A stretch of DNA of 64,000 bases. It comes from Lachnospiraceae bacterium. GTDB lineage: Bacteria > Bacillota > Clostridia > Lachnospirales > Lachnospiraceae. The notes beneath the pieces were generated by a model. The model saw only the letters and a program-made list of their open reading frames with translations, ran no database searches and was not told the DNA's origin. The DNA is taken from contig JAQVCW010000005.1 of NCBI GenBank assembly GCA_028689585.1, positions 95,411-159,410 on the forward strand, read 5' to 3'. The position numbers and the translations under genes were made by a program. Below are positions 1 to 7,736 of this stretch, piece by piece (the stretch's first letter is position 1; every line of letters starts with the position of its first letter).

Positions 1-214
1 TTAAAATCAATACCGCAGTACGGAAAATCTGACCGAAGCCCAGATACACCGCCAATTGATACCATGCAATATCCAAAGCCCCGATCACCAGTCCAATCAG
101 CGGAAAAAAGCACATACAATATTTCATATTGCGTGAAGTCCACTCCAGCCTCGGCATTGGAATTTTAGAATACATTGAAAACGCTACCACAAATCCCATT
201 AAAAAATCTTTCAT
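1..214 (-). CDS. cobS: Cobalamin synthase CobS (adenosylcobinamide-GDP ribazoletransferase), N-terminal part
   Basis: The gene begins at the ATG at 212-214 and runs off the left edge, so about 71 residues are visible. CobS is the membrane enzyme that joins adenosylcobinamide-GDP to alpha-ribazole in the last steps of cobalamin assembly. The visible N-terminus contains the family pattern of a hydrophobic start, a Y-S-K-I-P-M-P motif near residues 15-21 and a F-F-P-L-I-G-L-V-I-G membrane stretch. It follows cobU on the same strand after 57 bases, the usual cobU-cobS pairing. Too short for the ORF caller; identification rests on motif recognition. Confidence 0.85.
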   Translation of the reverse strand, partial: MKDFLMGFVVAFSMYSKIPMPRLEWTSRNMKYCMCFFPLIGLVIGALDIAWYQLAVYLGFGQIFRTAVLIL

Positions 215-271
215 CTTCTGTTCTGCCTCCCTGAACATCAGCCCATTACAGCTTCTTTTTGTCTTTTTCTG

Positions 272-784
272 TTACTTCTGTCTGATTGGAATGCCATAGA
301 CCACTTCGGTCACTTCATCCGCCAGGCCAGCCATATAACAGTTGACCTCTCCAAGCACCCTCTGATATTCTCTGGTCTGTGCCTCATAAATCATACCATC
401 GGAAAATACTTCATTGGTCACCACCACAAGATGATCGCAGCGCGGCAGCAGCCGGTGGATCCCTGCTTTGATCGCCGCGGCGGTATTTTCTCCCGCCCCT
501 TTTGGATCAAACATTTCATTGGCAGCCAGATTGGACATGCATTCCAAAAGGACAACGGAGTGCTCCGGAATCCTCACTTTTGCCAGATCAAGGCATTGTT
601 CTATGGTCTCAAAGCCTTTGCCGCGGCGCATAAGCCGATGGCGGGCCACTCTTTTTTTGCTTTCCTCATCAAAACACATCATCGTGGCAATATAAATCCT
701 TTTATGTTCTCCAAATGACAGTACCCGCTGTTCTGCATAGGCAGATTTACCGCTTCCGCTGCCTCCGGTCACTACACTAAACAT
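272..784 (-). CDS. cobU: Adenosylcobinamide kinase / adenosylcobinamide-phosphate guanylyltransferase CobU
   Basis: CobU phosphorylates adenosylcobinamide and then transfers GMP to it, making the substrate for CobS. The 170-residue product starts with a P-loop G-G-S-G-S-G-K-S within its first 15 residues, typical for CobU, and later carries the V-V-T-N-E-V strand-turn region. The longer open frame to 946 has a hydrophobic extension unlike the family, so I use the ATG at 782-784, which places the P-loop at the expected distance from the start. The ribosome site is weak. It lies directly upstream of cobS; the corrinoid product is needed by the AcsCD protein encoded elsewhere in this window. Confidence 0.88.
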   Translation of the reverse strand: MFSVVTGGSGSGKSAYAEQRVLSFGEHKRIYIATMMCFDEESKKRVARHRLMRRGKGFETIEQCLDLAKVRIPEHSVVLLECMSNLAANEMFDPKGAGENTAAAIKAGIHRLLPRCDHLVVVTNEVFSDGMIYEAQTREYQRVLGEVNCYMAGLADEVTEVVYGIPIRQK

Positions 785-888
785 CTCTTTTGCTTCCTTC
801 CCATTCAGGCTCAATGAGTCAATTCTACAATATTTTATGCAAACGTGCAACCCAAAAGGAAAAAGCAAAAAAAAGAACGTGAAAAAAG

Positions 889-961
889 AAGCTGTCCTCC
901 CTGCCGCCGATGGATGAAAACCCTGCTTTTGAAACATGATTTTCATCCATCAGCAATCAGG
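889..961 (-). terminator. Long hairpin terminator after the cell-wall hydrolase gene
   Basis: A perfect 12-base inverted repeat (GATGGATGAAAA at 909-920 and its complement at 940-951) is extended outward by an imperfect stem with AGCTGT ends. On the minus strand it is followed by a run of T residues at about 882-889. It lies just after the stop of the hydrolase gene and before cobU. Confidence 0.6.
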
Positions 962-982
962 AAAACAGCTCCCCGTCTTATG

Positions 983-2146
983 CTATGCATACTGCCATTT
1001 CTTGAAAAATACGTGGTCTCCCAGTTTTTTATAGCTGGAGGCCAGGTTCAGACGCTGATATGCACCCTCCGTCATAAAGAACAGATAAGACTTCAGATTA
1101 AGGACTTTCCCTTCTGCGGTGATGCTGTAATTGCCCGCCTTATATTTGCTCATGATTTCCTTTGCCGCTTTTTTGCAGCTATCGGTGATCAGGCTCTGGT
1201 TCTTCAGCGCTCTGGTCAGTGCCCCGTCAAAGGTAGGGGAGAACTGAACGGTCTGATAAACCACTTCCTTCAGCTTGGACGGGAAGCTGGAACTTCTCAT
1301 CCGGTTCGTGATCACCATGCCTACGCCAAGCTGGCCGTAATAAGGCTGATTGCCGGCTTCACAGTAAATGATGGCGGACAGCAGCACCTCTTCTTCCACA
1401 ACCGGATCCGTATAATAGGTGCTCTGCACGGATACACTTGGTTTTTCTGTTTCGTTGATCTGGGTATCAGCGGTACCCTTTCCCGTGGAATCAAAGCTGT
1501 ATTTAATTCCATCCACCGCCTTGGTGGTATTGGTAAGCTTCTTGCTGGTACTGGTACTGAAGTAATAGTATACCCCATTCAATTCTTTCAGTCCGGTCAG
1601 AGGATGACCATCCGCACCCACATACCGGCTGCCCACCCAGGTATTGGTCGCCACATATCCGCTGGCATTGACGTAATAGTTCTTCACCCAGACCTTGCGT
1701 CCCATAACACCATCTGAACCAAAGTAATATTTTTTATCATTGATCTTCACGAAAACCTTGCGCAGCATACGCCCGTTCTTTTTGTAAAAATAATAGGTCT
1801 TGCCTCCAAGCGTGGTTTTTCCACGAAGCATGACACCGTTTTTATCAAATCCGTAATAATAGGATCCTATCTTGACCCGGCAGTTCCGGTAGAGCTTTCC
1901 GTTCTTTCTTGCATAATAGCGGTTGCCCTGGTAAGAAATCCACTTGGAAGTAAGCATCCTTCCATTCTTATCCATATAGTACAGGCTGCTGCCGGACTTA
2001 TACCATCCTGTATGAATGCTTCCATCCGAATTATAGCAATAGGTATAGCTGCCGGTCTTTACCAGACCTGCCTCTGCCTTTACCGGTGCCACAAACATAA
2101 CCAGCAGAAAAAACAGCGCTGATACCAGCCATGTCTTTCTGTTCAT
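983..2146 (-). CDS. Secreted cell-wall hydrolase with choline-binding-type repeats (SleB/hydrolase_2 domain)
   Basis: The 387-residue protein has a signal peptide in its first 25 residues (M-N-R-K then a hydrophobic core, cleavage near A-E-A-G). Residues about 30-245 are tandem aromatic/glycine repeats of the type W-Y/Y-Y-x-x-x-x-G-x-M, which in choline- or glucan-binding modules anchor proteins to cell-wall polymers. Residues about 265-387 resemble the cell wall hydrolase (SleB-type) domain, with the A-I-I-Y-C-E-A-G-N-Q catalytic-Glu region and an I-T-N-R-M segment. Start chosen at 2144-2146 because AAGGAGGG lies 7 bases upstream. It sits next to spoIVA, so a role in spore or vegetative wall remodelling is plausible but not shown. 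Confidence 0.75.
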   Translation of the reverse strand: MNRKTWLVSALFFLLVMFVAPVKAEAGLVKTGSYTYCYNSDGSIHTGWYKSGSSLYYMDKNGRMLTSKWISYQGNRYYARKNGKLYRNCRVKIGSYYYGFDKNGVMLRGKTTLGGKTYYFYKKNGRMLRKVFVKINDKKYYFGSDGVMGRKVWVKNYYVNASGYVATNTWVGSRYVGADGHPLTGLKELNGVYYYFSTSTSKKLTNTTKAVDGIKYSFDSTGKGTADTQINETEKPSVSVQSTYYTDPVVEEEVLLSAIIYCEAGNQPYYGQLGVGMVITNRMRSSSFPSKLKEVVYQTVQFSPTFDGALTRALKNQSLITDSCKKAAKEIMSKYKAGNYSITAEGKVLNLKSYLFFMTEGAYQRLNLASSYKKLGDHVFFKKWQYA

Positions 2147-2270
2147 AACAAAACCCTCCTTAGTTTCTCCAATACCCACAATAGTTTGTTTCTTTAATAT
2201 TAAACCTTTTCTTCAAATATTACAAAATTATTACACTTTTCACCCATTATAATGCATCTTGTAACTTTTG

Positions 2271-3743
2271 TCAAATAATAATGCAGATCAGGCCGCCGCT
2301 GGTTTCATTTACAATCTTCTGCATGGAGTCCTGCAGCTTTTTCTGGCTCTCCTCCCCAATCAGCGCCAGCTTGCTCTGAATCCCGTCGGACACAAGCTGT
2401 TCCACCGATTTCCCGAAGATATTCGTCTTCCATATACCCTCCCCGGCTTCTTCCGATGCACGGATGTACTGGATCAGATCCTCCGCCTGAGTTTCACTGC
2501 CTACGATGGGAGCGATTTCTGTCTCGATATCCGCCCGGATCAAATGAATAGAAGGACTGGCCGCTTTGATCTTCACACCGTATTTACTGCCCTGCTTTAT
2601 TTTTTCCGGCTCGTTTAAGGTGATTTCATTTTTCCGGGGAGTGATAATACCGTAACCGGTCAGGCGCACTGCATTCATGGCTTCTTCCACTGCATCATAT
2701 TCTGTCCGTTTCGATGCCAGTTCCCTGAGCAGCGAGATCATCTGGTATTCGCCCGCAATGCTTATTCCGGTGATTTCACTCAGAATATTGTAATAATAGC
2801 TGTCATCCGGCTCCAGAGTGATCTGTGCCAGCCCCTCCGCCAGATTGATCTGATCCAGCTTCACCTTTTTAATAAATGGTTTATCTATCGTCAGTGCATT
2901 CTGGGAAATGTCCCGTATCGTATGTGTTTTCTCCATGATCCGGTGAACTTCCTGCAGCAGCTCCTGCTTCATCCAGTGGTCATTGTTCAGCATCTCCATC
3001 CATTTCGGCACAAAAAATTCCAGGCGGACTACCGGAAATTCCTGCAGCAGCTTTTCGAAAATGTGTTCGATATCCTCTTTTCGAAGCTGTTCACTGTTGA
3101 CCGCCATACAGGAAACTTCATACGTGTTTTCCAGATAATGCACCGTCCTGGCGGCATCATCTCCGTGCGGTTTTTCTGAATTCACTAATACCAGAAATGG
3201 TTTCCCAATGCGTTTCAGCTCCAGAATGGCTTTTTTTTCGGCCTCCATAAAATTTTCTCTGGGCAGATCACCGAAGCTGCCGTCACAGGTCATGACCAGC
3301 CCCACCGTAGCATGCTCCCGGATTACCTTATCGGTGCCGATGGAAGCTGCCTGCGTAAAAGGAATTTGCTTTTTATCCCAGGGAGTTTTTACCATGCGGG
3401 GGCTGCCGCCTTCTCCCACATAGCCTTCGGCTCCATCCGTTACATATCCCACGCAGTCCACCATGCGCATTTTCACTGAGATATCATCCCCCAGTGAAAT
3501 CTGCACTGCCGTCCGGGGAACAAATTTCGGCTCCACCGTTGTAATGGTCTTTCCAATCCCGCTGGTGGGCAGTTCATCCCGCATCATCTCCAGCTCATGT
3601 CCTGTCTGGGACGGCAGCACCATCTGCTCCATGAATTTTCGAATGAACGTAGATTTTCCCGTGCGTACCGGCCCTACCACGCCTATGTAAACTTCACCGC
3701 CTGTACGGGCTTGTATATCTTTGTATAATTGAAATTCCTGCAT
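2271..3743 (-). CDS. spoIVA: Stage IV sporulation protein A (SpoIVA)
   Basis: SpoIVA is the ATPase that polymerises on the forespore surface to form the basement layer of the spore coat. The 490-residue product has the full family length and a Walker A motif G-P-V-R-T-G-K-S-T near residues 24-32, followed by the M-V-D-C-V-G-Y-V switch region around residue 94 and the conserved T-C-D-G-S-F segment. The C-terminus ends in a hydrophobic C-I-I-I, typical of the family. Its presence shows the host is an endospore former. It is followed by a secreted hydrolase on the same strand. Confidence 0.96.
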   Translation of the reverse strand: MQEFQLYKDIQARTGGEVYIGVVGPVRTGKSTFIRKFMEQMVLPSQTGHELEMMRDELPTSGIGKTITTVEPKFVPRTAVQISLGDDISVKMRMVDCVGYVTDGAEGYVGEGGSPRMVKTPWDKKQIPFTQAASIGTDKVIREHATVGLVMTCDGSFGDLPRENFMEAEKKAILELKRIGKPFLVLVNSEKPHGDDAARTVHYLENTYEVSCMAVNSEQLRKEDIEHIFEKLLQEFPVVRLEFFVPKWMEMLNNDHWMKQELLQEVHRIMEKTHTIRDISQNALTIDKPFIKKVKLDQINLAEGLAQITLEPDDSYYYNILSEITGISIAGEYQMISLLRELASKRTEYDAVEEAMNAVRLTGYGIITPRKNEITLNEPEKIKQGSKYGVKIKAASPSIHLIRADIETEIAPIVGSETQAEDLIQYIRASEEAGEGIWKTNIFGKSVEQLVSDGIQSKLALIGEESQKKLQDSMQKIVNETSGGLICIII

Positions 3744-3818
3744 AAATCTCCCTCTGCACTCTGGTTATCGGTATTGCTATACTATATGCCAAGGCGAGAA
3801 AGTTTAGAACAAAAGAAA

Positions 3819-3866
3819 AAACGCGGTACCAATGCATTGCGGTCTGCACTGATATCGCGTTTTTAT
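3819..3866. terminator. Probable bidirectional terminator
   Basis: AAAAACGCGGTA pairs with TATCGCGTTTTT around a TGCA-containing loop, with A and T runs on both sides. It separates spoIVA from the cobalamin riboswitch region upstream. Confidence 0.6.
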
Positions 3867-3978
3867 TTCAACACTGTACTTGCGGATACAGCATTGAAGG
3901 AGGTATGTTTTGTGTTCGTATCGCCACGAGATCACATCATTTAAGATCAGACAAAAAGAAACGTTTGACGTACTTTTC

Positions 3979-4016
3979 GTTTCAATAAAAAACATCCGCT
4001 TACCCTAAGCAGACAT
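3979..4016 (-). terminator. Rho-independent terminator, likely expression platform of the cobalamin riboswitch
   Basis: On the minus strand an 11-base-pair stem (ATGTCTGCTTA with TAAGCGGATGT, wobbles allowed) around a GGG loop is followed by TTTTTTATTG. It lies about 70 bases after the B12 box of the riboswitch, the position expected for a transcription-termination platform. Confidence 0.7.
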
Positions 4017-4084
4017 CGTTGTAAAACAGAAATGCCAGTTTCTATTTTACCAGACGTTAAGCCTTACTCGGAAGCTCATCTCTT

Positions 4085-4238
4085 ATACTAAGCAGGTTTC
4101 CTGGCTTGCAGATCAACGCTCAACTTCACCTTCTCACAAAATAAATGGGTATGCAATGGTAAATTGAAGTTTGGCTCCCTGCTCACAGTGACCGGATCGC
4201 TCAGGTATCTCACCTGATTCCCTCTCGACAAATCATCC
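4085..4238 (-). promoter_or_regulatory. Cobalamin (B12) riboswitch
   Basis: Read on the minus strand the region contains the conserved core G-G-T-G-A-G-A-T-A-C-C-T-G, then GGTCACTGTGAGCAGGGAGC, and finally the B12 box AAGCCAGGAAACCTGC at 4107-4092. These are the recognisable blocks of the adenosylcobalamin riboswitch class. A terminator follows at 4016-3979. No convincing cobalamin gene follows directly; the next minus-strand gene is spoIVA beyond a second terminator, so the switch appears orphaned. An earlier gene may have been lost between 4.0 and 3.87 kb. Confidence 0.85.
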
Positions 4239-4368
4239 AGCAAAAACAACACATAACTGACTGGAAATATTGTCTCACTTAATACGGCATATTCACACTA
4301 ACATCAGTCTAACAAATCTTTGGGAGGCTGTCAATCTCTTCCTGAAAAAAATCCTGCCAAACGTGCTC

Positions 4369-4397
4369 TTGTATTCCGGTTCCATAATAGATATAAT
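4369..4397 (+). promoter_or_regulatory. Sigma-A type promoter for the LytTR/GHKL operon
   Basis: TTGTAT at 4369-4374 and TATAAT at 4392-4397 are 17 bases apart. Transcription would start near 4404, which rules out the far-upstream start codons of the response regulator. Confidence 0.65.
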
Positions 4398-4437
4398 GAA
4401 AAGAAGCAAGGACTATGAAGAAAAAGGAGTTTTAAAA

Positions 4438-5196
4438 TTGCTTACAATATGTATCTGTGATGATGACCAGTCCGTGGCTTCGGAGCTGGGTGAGAAAATC
4501 AGAATGTTTATGGAGAAGCATCAAAGGGATTACCGGATCCTCACTTATACGGAAGGCAATAAGCTGCTGCAGCAGCTTTCTGAGAGACCGGCCGGCTGGA
4601 TCTACCTTCTGGATATTGTGATGCCTGGAGTTTCCGGTATGGAGATTGCCCGTCAGATTCGCGGCTTTGATGAGACTGCGGCGATTTTATTTTTGACCTC
4701 CTCTACGGAGTATGCGGTAGAATCCTATGAGGTATGGGCCAGCGCCTATCTGATAAAGCCGATCAAAACAAAGTGTCTGGAAGAGGCACTTTTGCGGCTG
4801 CCGATGATGAAGCAGCCGGTTCCGTTGTCCGGGCTGCTGCTGCGGGAACGAGGAATACATAAGTCTGTTTCCTATGATTCTATCTGCTGTCTGGAATCAC
4901 GGCGCAATAAAATATGCATCAGTCAAAACAGCGGGGAGCATCTGGAAATCTACAGCACAATGCAGGAGATGGAACAGAAGCTGAAAGGGCATTCGGAATT
5001 TGTCCGTACCCACCGCTCTTATATGGTAAATCTGCGGTATATCCGGGAGATTTCTTCTGAAGAGATCATACTGTCCTTTGGCGAACGGATTCCCCTGTCA
5101 AAGAAATATGTTTCTTCTGTCAAGACGGCCTATTTTCATTATGTAGAAGATCTGTTTCATAACACGAAAGGGGGAGACGGATGCCACTCGATCTGA
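4438..5196 (+). CDS. LytTR-family response regulator (AgrA-like)
   Basis: The 252-residue product has a receiver domain (residues 1-120) beginning I-C-I-C-D-D-D-Q with the acidic pocket, the phospho-acceptor Asp in Y-L-L-D-I-V-M-P-G and the conserved Lys in Y-L-I-K-P-I. Residues about 145-245 form a LytTR DNA-binding domain, with the F-V-R-T-H-R-S-Y-M-V-N segment. I choose the TTG start at 4438 because AAGGAG is 10 bases upstream and it starts directly at the receiver; the longer frame to 4270 begins before the promoter. It overlaps the kinase gene by 16 bases. LytTR regulators commonly control peptide signalling, bacteriocin or virulence genes; the target is unknown here. Confidence 0.88.
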   Translation: MLTICICDDDQSVASELGEKIRMFMEKHQRDYRILTYTEGNKLLQQLSERPAGWIYLLDIVMPGVSGMEIARQIRGFDETAAILFLTSSTEYAVESYEVWASAYLIKPIKTKCLEEALLRLPMMKQPVPLSGLLLRERGIHKSVSYDSICCLESRRNKICISQNSGEHLEIYSTMQEMEQKLKGHSEFVRTHRSYMVNLRYIREISSEEIILSFGERIPLSKKYVSSVKTAYFHYVEDLFHNTKGGDGCHSI

Positions 5197-6473
5197 TCCT
5201 GTATTTTATCTATCTGGTCCTGACTTTTTTATTCGGTGTGATTTTTACCGTCCTTTTCCTGGATATTCCGTTTCGCAGGAAAAATGTGGTATGGCTGATC
5301 GGATATTCTCTGCTGAGTCTGACCGCCCAGACGGTCATCGGTTACTGGGGCAGCTCAGCCATGGTGGAACGATGGTATCCTCTGCTGGTTCATCTTCCGC
5401 TTCTGTTTTTGTGCGTGAAAATTTTCCGGTGTGATTTTACTTCTTCCCTGTCTTCCATTTTTCTGAGCTATTTTCTGACTTCTCCCCGCTATATTCTGGG
5501 GTACGGCGTGATTATCTGCTTTCCATCCCTGCCCTGTCCTGAGGTTACGGGAAGAAGCATTGTAACTCTTCCCTTTGCGCTCGTACTGCTCAGATATGCG
5601 GTGACACCCTTTCGCCAGCTATTAAAAAGGCCCCGAAAGGATCTGCTGCTGTTCATTGTTCCTCTGGCCGTCATTTATTTTCTTTCTTATGGATTGTCGG
5701 TCTATATGGGGCTGGGTAAACTAAATCCCACTCTGCTGATGGCAATTATGTTCACCCTTTTATTCTGCATTCTGTTCTACTATCTGCAGATCTATTTTGT
5801 GGCCTATGACAAAAAAAGTGTGCTGGAAAATCGCCAGCGGATGCTGCTTCTGGCTTCCGATGCCATTGATACCCAGGTGCAGAAGCTGCAGGATGCCAAT
5901 ACCCAGACCAGAATCCTGCGTCATGATATCCGGCATTTCTGCACCCTGCTGGAAGGATATGCCTCCTCCGGAAATCTGGAAAAGATCCAGGAGTGCCTGC
6001 AGGGCATCAGTGAAAAGCTGGATAAAGCCGTGGTAAAGGACTACTGCAGAAATACTTCCGTGAATCTGATCCTTTCTTCCTATCTGGAACCGTTTTTGAG
6101 GGAAAAGATCCCGACGGAACTTACGGTAAATGTGCCCGCAGATATCTTTGTATCAGAAACAGATCTTTGCATGATCCTGGCAAATTCGCTGGAAAATGCC
6201 TGGAATGCGGCCTGCTGCGCTGTAACCCCTTTTTTGCGGCTGGAGCTGAACACCACCTCAGAGCGCCTTTTCTTTAAAATGGAAAATGCCTGCGAAGAAC
6301 CGGTTTCCTTTCGGGAGGATCTGCCGGTAACCGCCAGGAGCGGCCACGGGATGGGAACCAGAAGCATTTCCCTGATTGCCGGAAAATATAATGGAATCTA
6401 TTCTTTTTCCCAGGAAGGAAAGGTGTTTACCACACAGGTAATACTGCATAAGACTCAGTCTCCCACTCTGTAA
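5181..6473 (+). CDS. GHKL sensor histidine kinase (AgrC-like)
   Basis: The 430-residue membrane kinase has about six or seven hydrophobic segments in residues 1-215, a short coiled linker, the phospho-acceptor His in L-R-H-D-I-R-H-F near residue 250, and an ATPase domain with the N box N-S-L-E-N-A-W-N and a G-H-G-M-G-T-R-S glycine box near the C-terminus. This architecture matches AgrC/ComD-type kinases that sense peptides. Start codon ATG at 5181 follows GGGGGAGA and lies inside the end of the regulator gene, implying translational coupling. No AgrD-like peptide or AgrB protease is seen next to it. Confidence 0.88.
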   Translation: MPLDLILYFIYLVLTFLFGVIFTVLFLDIPFRRKNVVWLIGYSLLSLTAQTVIGYWGSSAMVERWYPLLVHLPLLFLCVKIFRCDFTSSLSSIFLSYFLTSPRYILGYGVIICFPSLPCPEVTGRSIVTLPFALVLLRYAVTPFRQLLKRPRKDLLLFIVPLAVIYFLSYGLSVYMGLGKLNPTLLMAIMFTLLFCILFYYLQIYFVAYDKKSVLENRQRMLLLASDAIDTQVQKLQDANTQTRILRHDIRHFCTLLEGYASSGNLEKIQECLQGISEKLDKAVVKDYCRNTSVNLILSSYLEPFLREKIPTELTVNVPADIFVSETDLCMILANSLENAWNAACCAVTPFLRLELNTTSERLFFKMENACEEPVSFREDLPVTARSGHGMGTRSISLIAGKYNGIYSFSQEGKVFTTQVILHKTQSPTL

Positions 6474-6480
6474 TACAAAA

Positions 6481-7371
6481 TCAGCGAATCAGATGTCCTT
6501 CCATCCGCAGGCGGAGCTTCCTGATATAGTCTGGTGTAGTACCGCAGCATCCGCCTAAAACGGAAGCTCCGGCTTTTGCCAGTTGTTCCATGTGACCTGC
6601 AAATTCTTCCGCTCCCATGCCATAGACTGCATTGCCGGATGTATCAATGACAGGCATGCCGGCATTTGGCTTTGCAATGACAGGCACCTCTGCTGCCGAT
6701 TTCATATTCCGTATCACACTTTCTAACTGATCCGGTCCCACGGAGCAGTTCAGTCCTACTGCGCTGGCCCCCACCGCCTGCAGCGTCTCCACAGCTTCTA
6801 CCGCATTCCCTCCATAGATGGCATTGCCATCCGCTTCCAGAGTCAGAGTACAGATCACGGGAAGGCTGCAGACTGACATGGCCGCATCCAGTGCGACCAC
6901 CGTCTCATCCACACTCAGCATGGTCTCTGCCACGATCAGATCGATCCCTTCCGCTGCCAGGATAGAGATCTGCTCCCGGTAAACCTCAAACAATTCTTCC
7001 ACTGAGGTATCCCCGCCGCTGCCTTCCAGCAGCTTTCCGGTGGGAGAAATATCTCCTGCAATCAGCACATCGTGTCCTACCGCCCGCCTGGAAAGGTCCA
7101 CCAGCCGTTTGTTCATATCAGCAATATCATCTTCCAGCCCGTGACGGCATAAGTTCACCCGATTCGCTCCAAAGGTAGGCGCATATACGATCTGGGATCC
7201 CGCCCGGGCATATGCCCTCTGCAGTTCGATCAGCACCTGCTCATGCTCCAGTATCCACTGTTCCGTACATACTCCCCTGGGCATTCCCGCCAGATAAAGA
7301 TTGGATCCGGTAGCGCCGTCCAGATACAAAAGCTTCTGATTTGTCAATTCTTGAAAGTCATCTCTTGTCAT
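6481..7371 (-). CDS. Homocysteine S-methyltransferase family protein
   Basis: The 296-residue protein corresponds to the stand-alone homocysteine-binding barrel of methionine synthase and related methyltransferases. It begins with the L-D-G-A-T-G-S-N-L motif and has the three zinc ligands: Cys in G-L-N-C-S near residue 211 and the pair in G-G-C-C-G-T near residue 276. There is no folate or cobalamin domain. The methyl donor is not evident from sequence; a folate/corrinoid partner elsewhere is possible in an acetogen. It is transcribed alone, convergent to the kinase gene with only 7 bases between stops. Confidence 0.85.
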   Translation of the reverse strand: MTRDDFQELTNQKLLYLDGATGSNLYLAGMPRGVCTEQWILEHEQVLIELQRAYARAGSQIVYAPTFGANRVNLCRHGLEDDIADMNKRLVDLSRRAVGHDVLIAGDISPTGKLLEGSGGDTSVEELFEVYREQISILAAEGIDLIVAETMLSVDETVVALDAAMSVCSLPVICTLTLEADGNAIYGGNAVEAVETLQAVGASAVGLNCSVGPDQLESVIRNMKSAAEVPVIAKPNAGMPVIDTSGNAVYGMGAEEFAGHMEQLAKAGASVLGGCCGTTPDYIRKLRLRMEGHLIR

Positions 7372-7432
7372 GTCATAATCTCCCTTCCGTGGGTGAAGAA
7401 TATCATTTTTTCGAATTGTTATAACTTTTTCG

Positions 7433-7533
7433 TTACCGTTCAGCCTTGGAATGAGGACACTTTCCGGGCGGCTGCAGCATACCTGGGGCAGCCGCCCGGA
7501 AGCTGTACTTCAAGTAAAAGGCAAAACTGTAAC
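7433..7533. repeat. Short palindromic (MITE-like) repeat, copy 1
   Basis: About 100 bases bounded by GTTA/TAAC ends and GTTCAGCCTT / AAGGCAAAAC subtermini. Two long arms containing TTCCGGGCGGCTG face each other around a 10-base centre, so the RNA or single strand forms one long hairpin. The arms match both ends of the longer element at 29230-29505, including the CTTGAAGTACAGCTTCC block. No reading frame is present. Confidence 0.75.
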
Positions 7534-7561
7534 TTCTTTTCCAATTCTTCTTCAGTTTTTC

Positions 7562-7589
7562 TTGATTTTTTAAAAAATAATGATATACT
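7562..7589 (+). promoter_or_regulatory. Promoter of the tRNA-Gly gene
   Basis: TTGATT at 7562-7567 and TATACT at 7584-7589 are separated by 16 bases and lie just upstream of the tRNA. Confidence 0.55.
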
Positions 7590-7597
7590 AGTTACAT

Positions 7598-7668
7598 GCA
7601 GATATAGTTCATCGGTAGAACGCTAGCTTCCCAAGCTGGAGAGGCGGGTCCGATTCCCGTTATCTGCT
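7598..7668 (+). tRNA. tRNA-Gly, anticodon CCC
   Basis: The 7-base acceptor stem GCAGATA pairs with TATCTGC, leaving discriminator T at 7668. The D-arm, a CTAGC/GCTGG anticodon stem around the loop TTCCCAA, and a T-arm GCGGG-TCCGATT-CCCGT fold normally. The loop gives anticodon CCC, and U73 fits bacterial tRNA-Gly. CCA is not encoded (the sequence continues TTTTTC). Confidence 0.93.
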
Positions 7669-7678
7669 TTTTTCTTGG

Positions 7679-7736
7679 AAAAAAGCTGTGCCTTGTATAC
7701 CTCGCGAGCCGGTTTTTCTGGCAGCACAGCTTTTTC
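7679..7736. terminator. Bidirectional terminator between tRNA-Gly and the ABC-F gene
   Basis: GAAAAAAGCTGTGC pairs with GCACAGCTTTTTC around a 30-base loop, with T-rich tails on both strands. It serves the tRNA on the plus strand and the ABC-F gene on the minus strand. Confidence 0.75.

Noticed and set aside
3804..3995. 63-codon frame just after the cobalamin riboswitch
   Set aside because: It runs through two terminators, has no ribosome site and no recognisable family, so it is unlikely to be the regulated gene.
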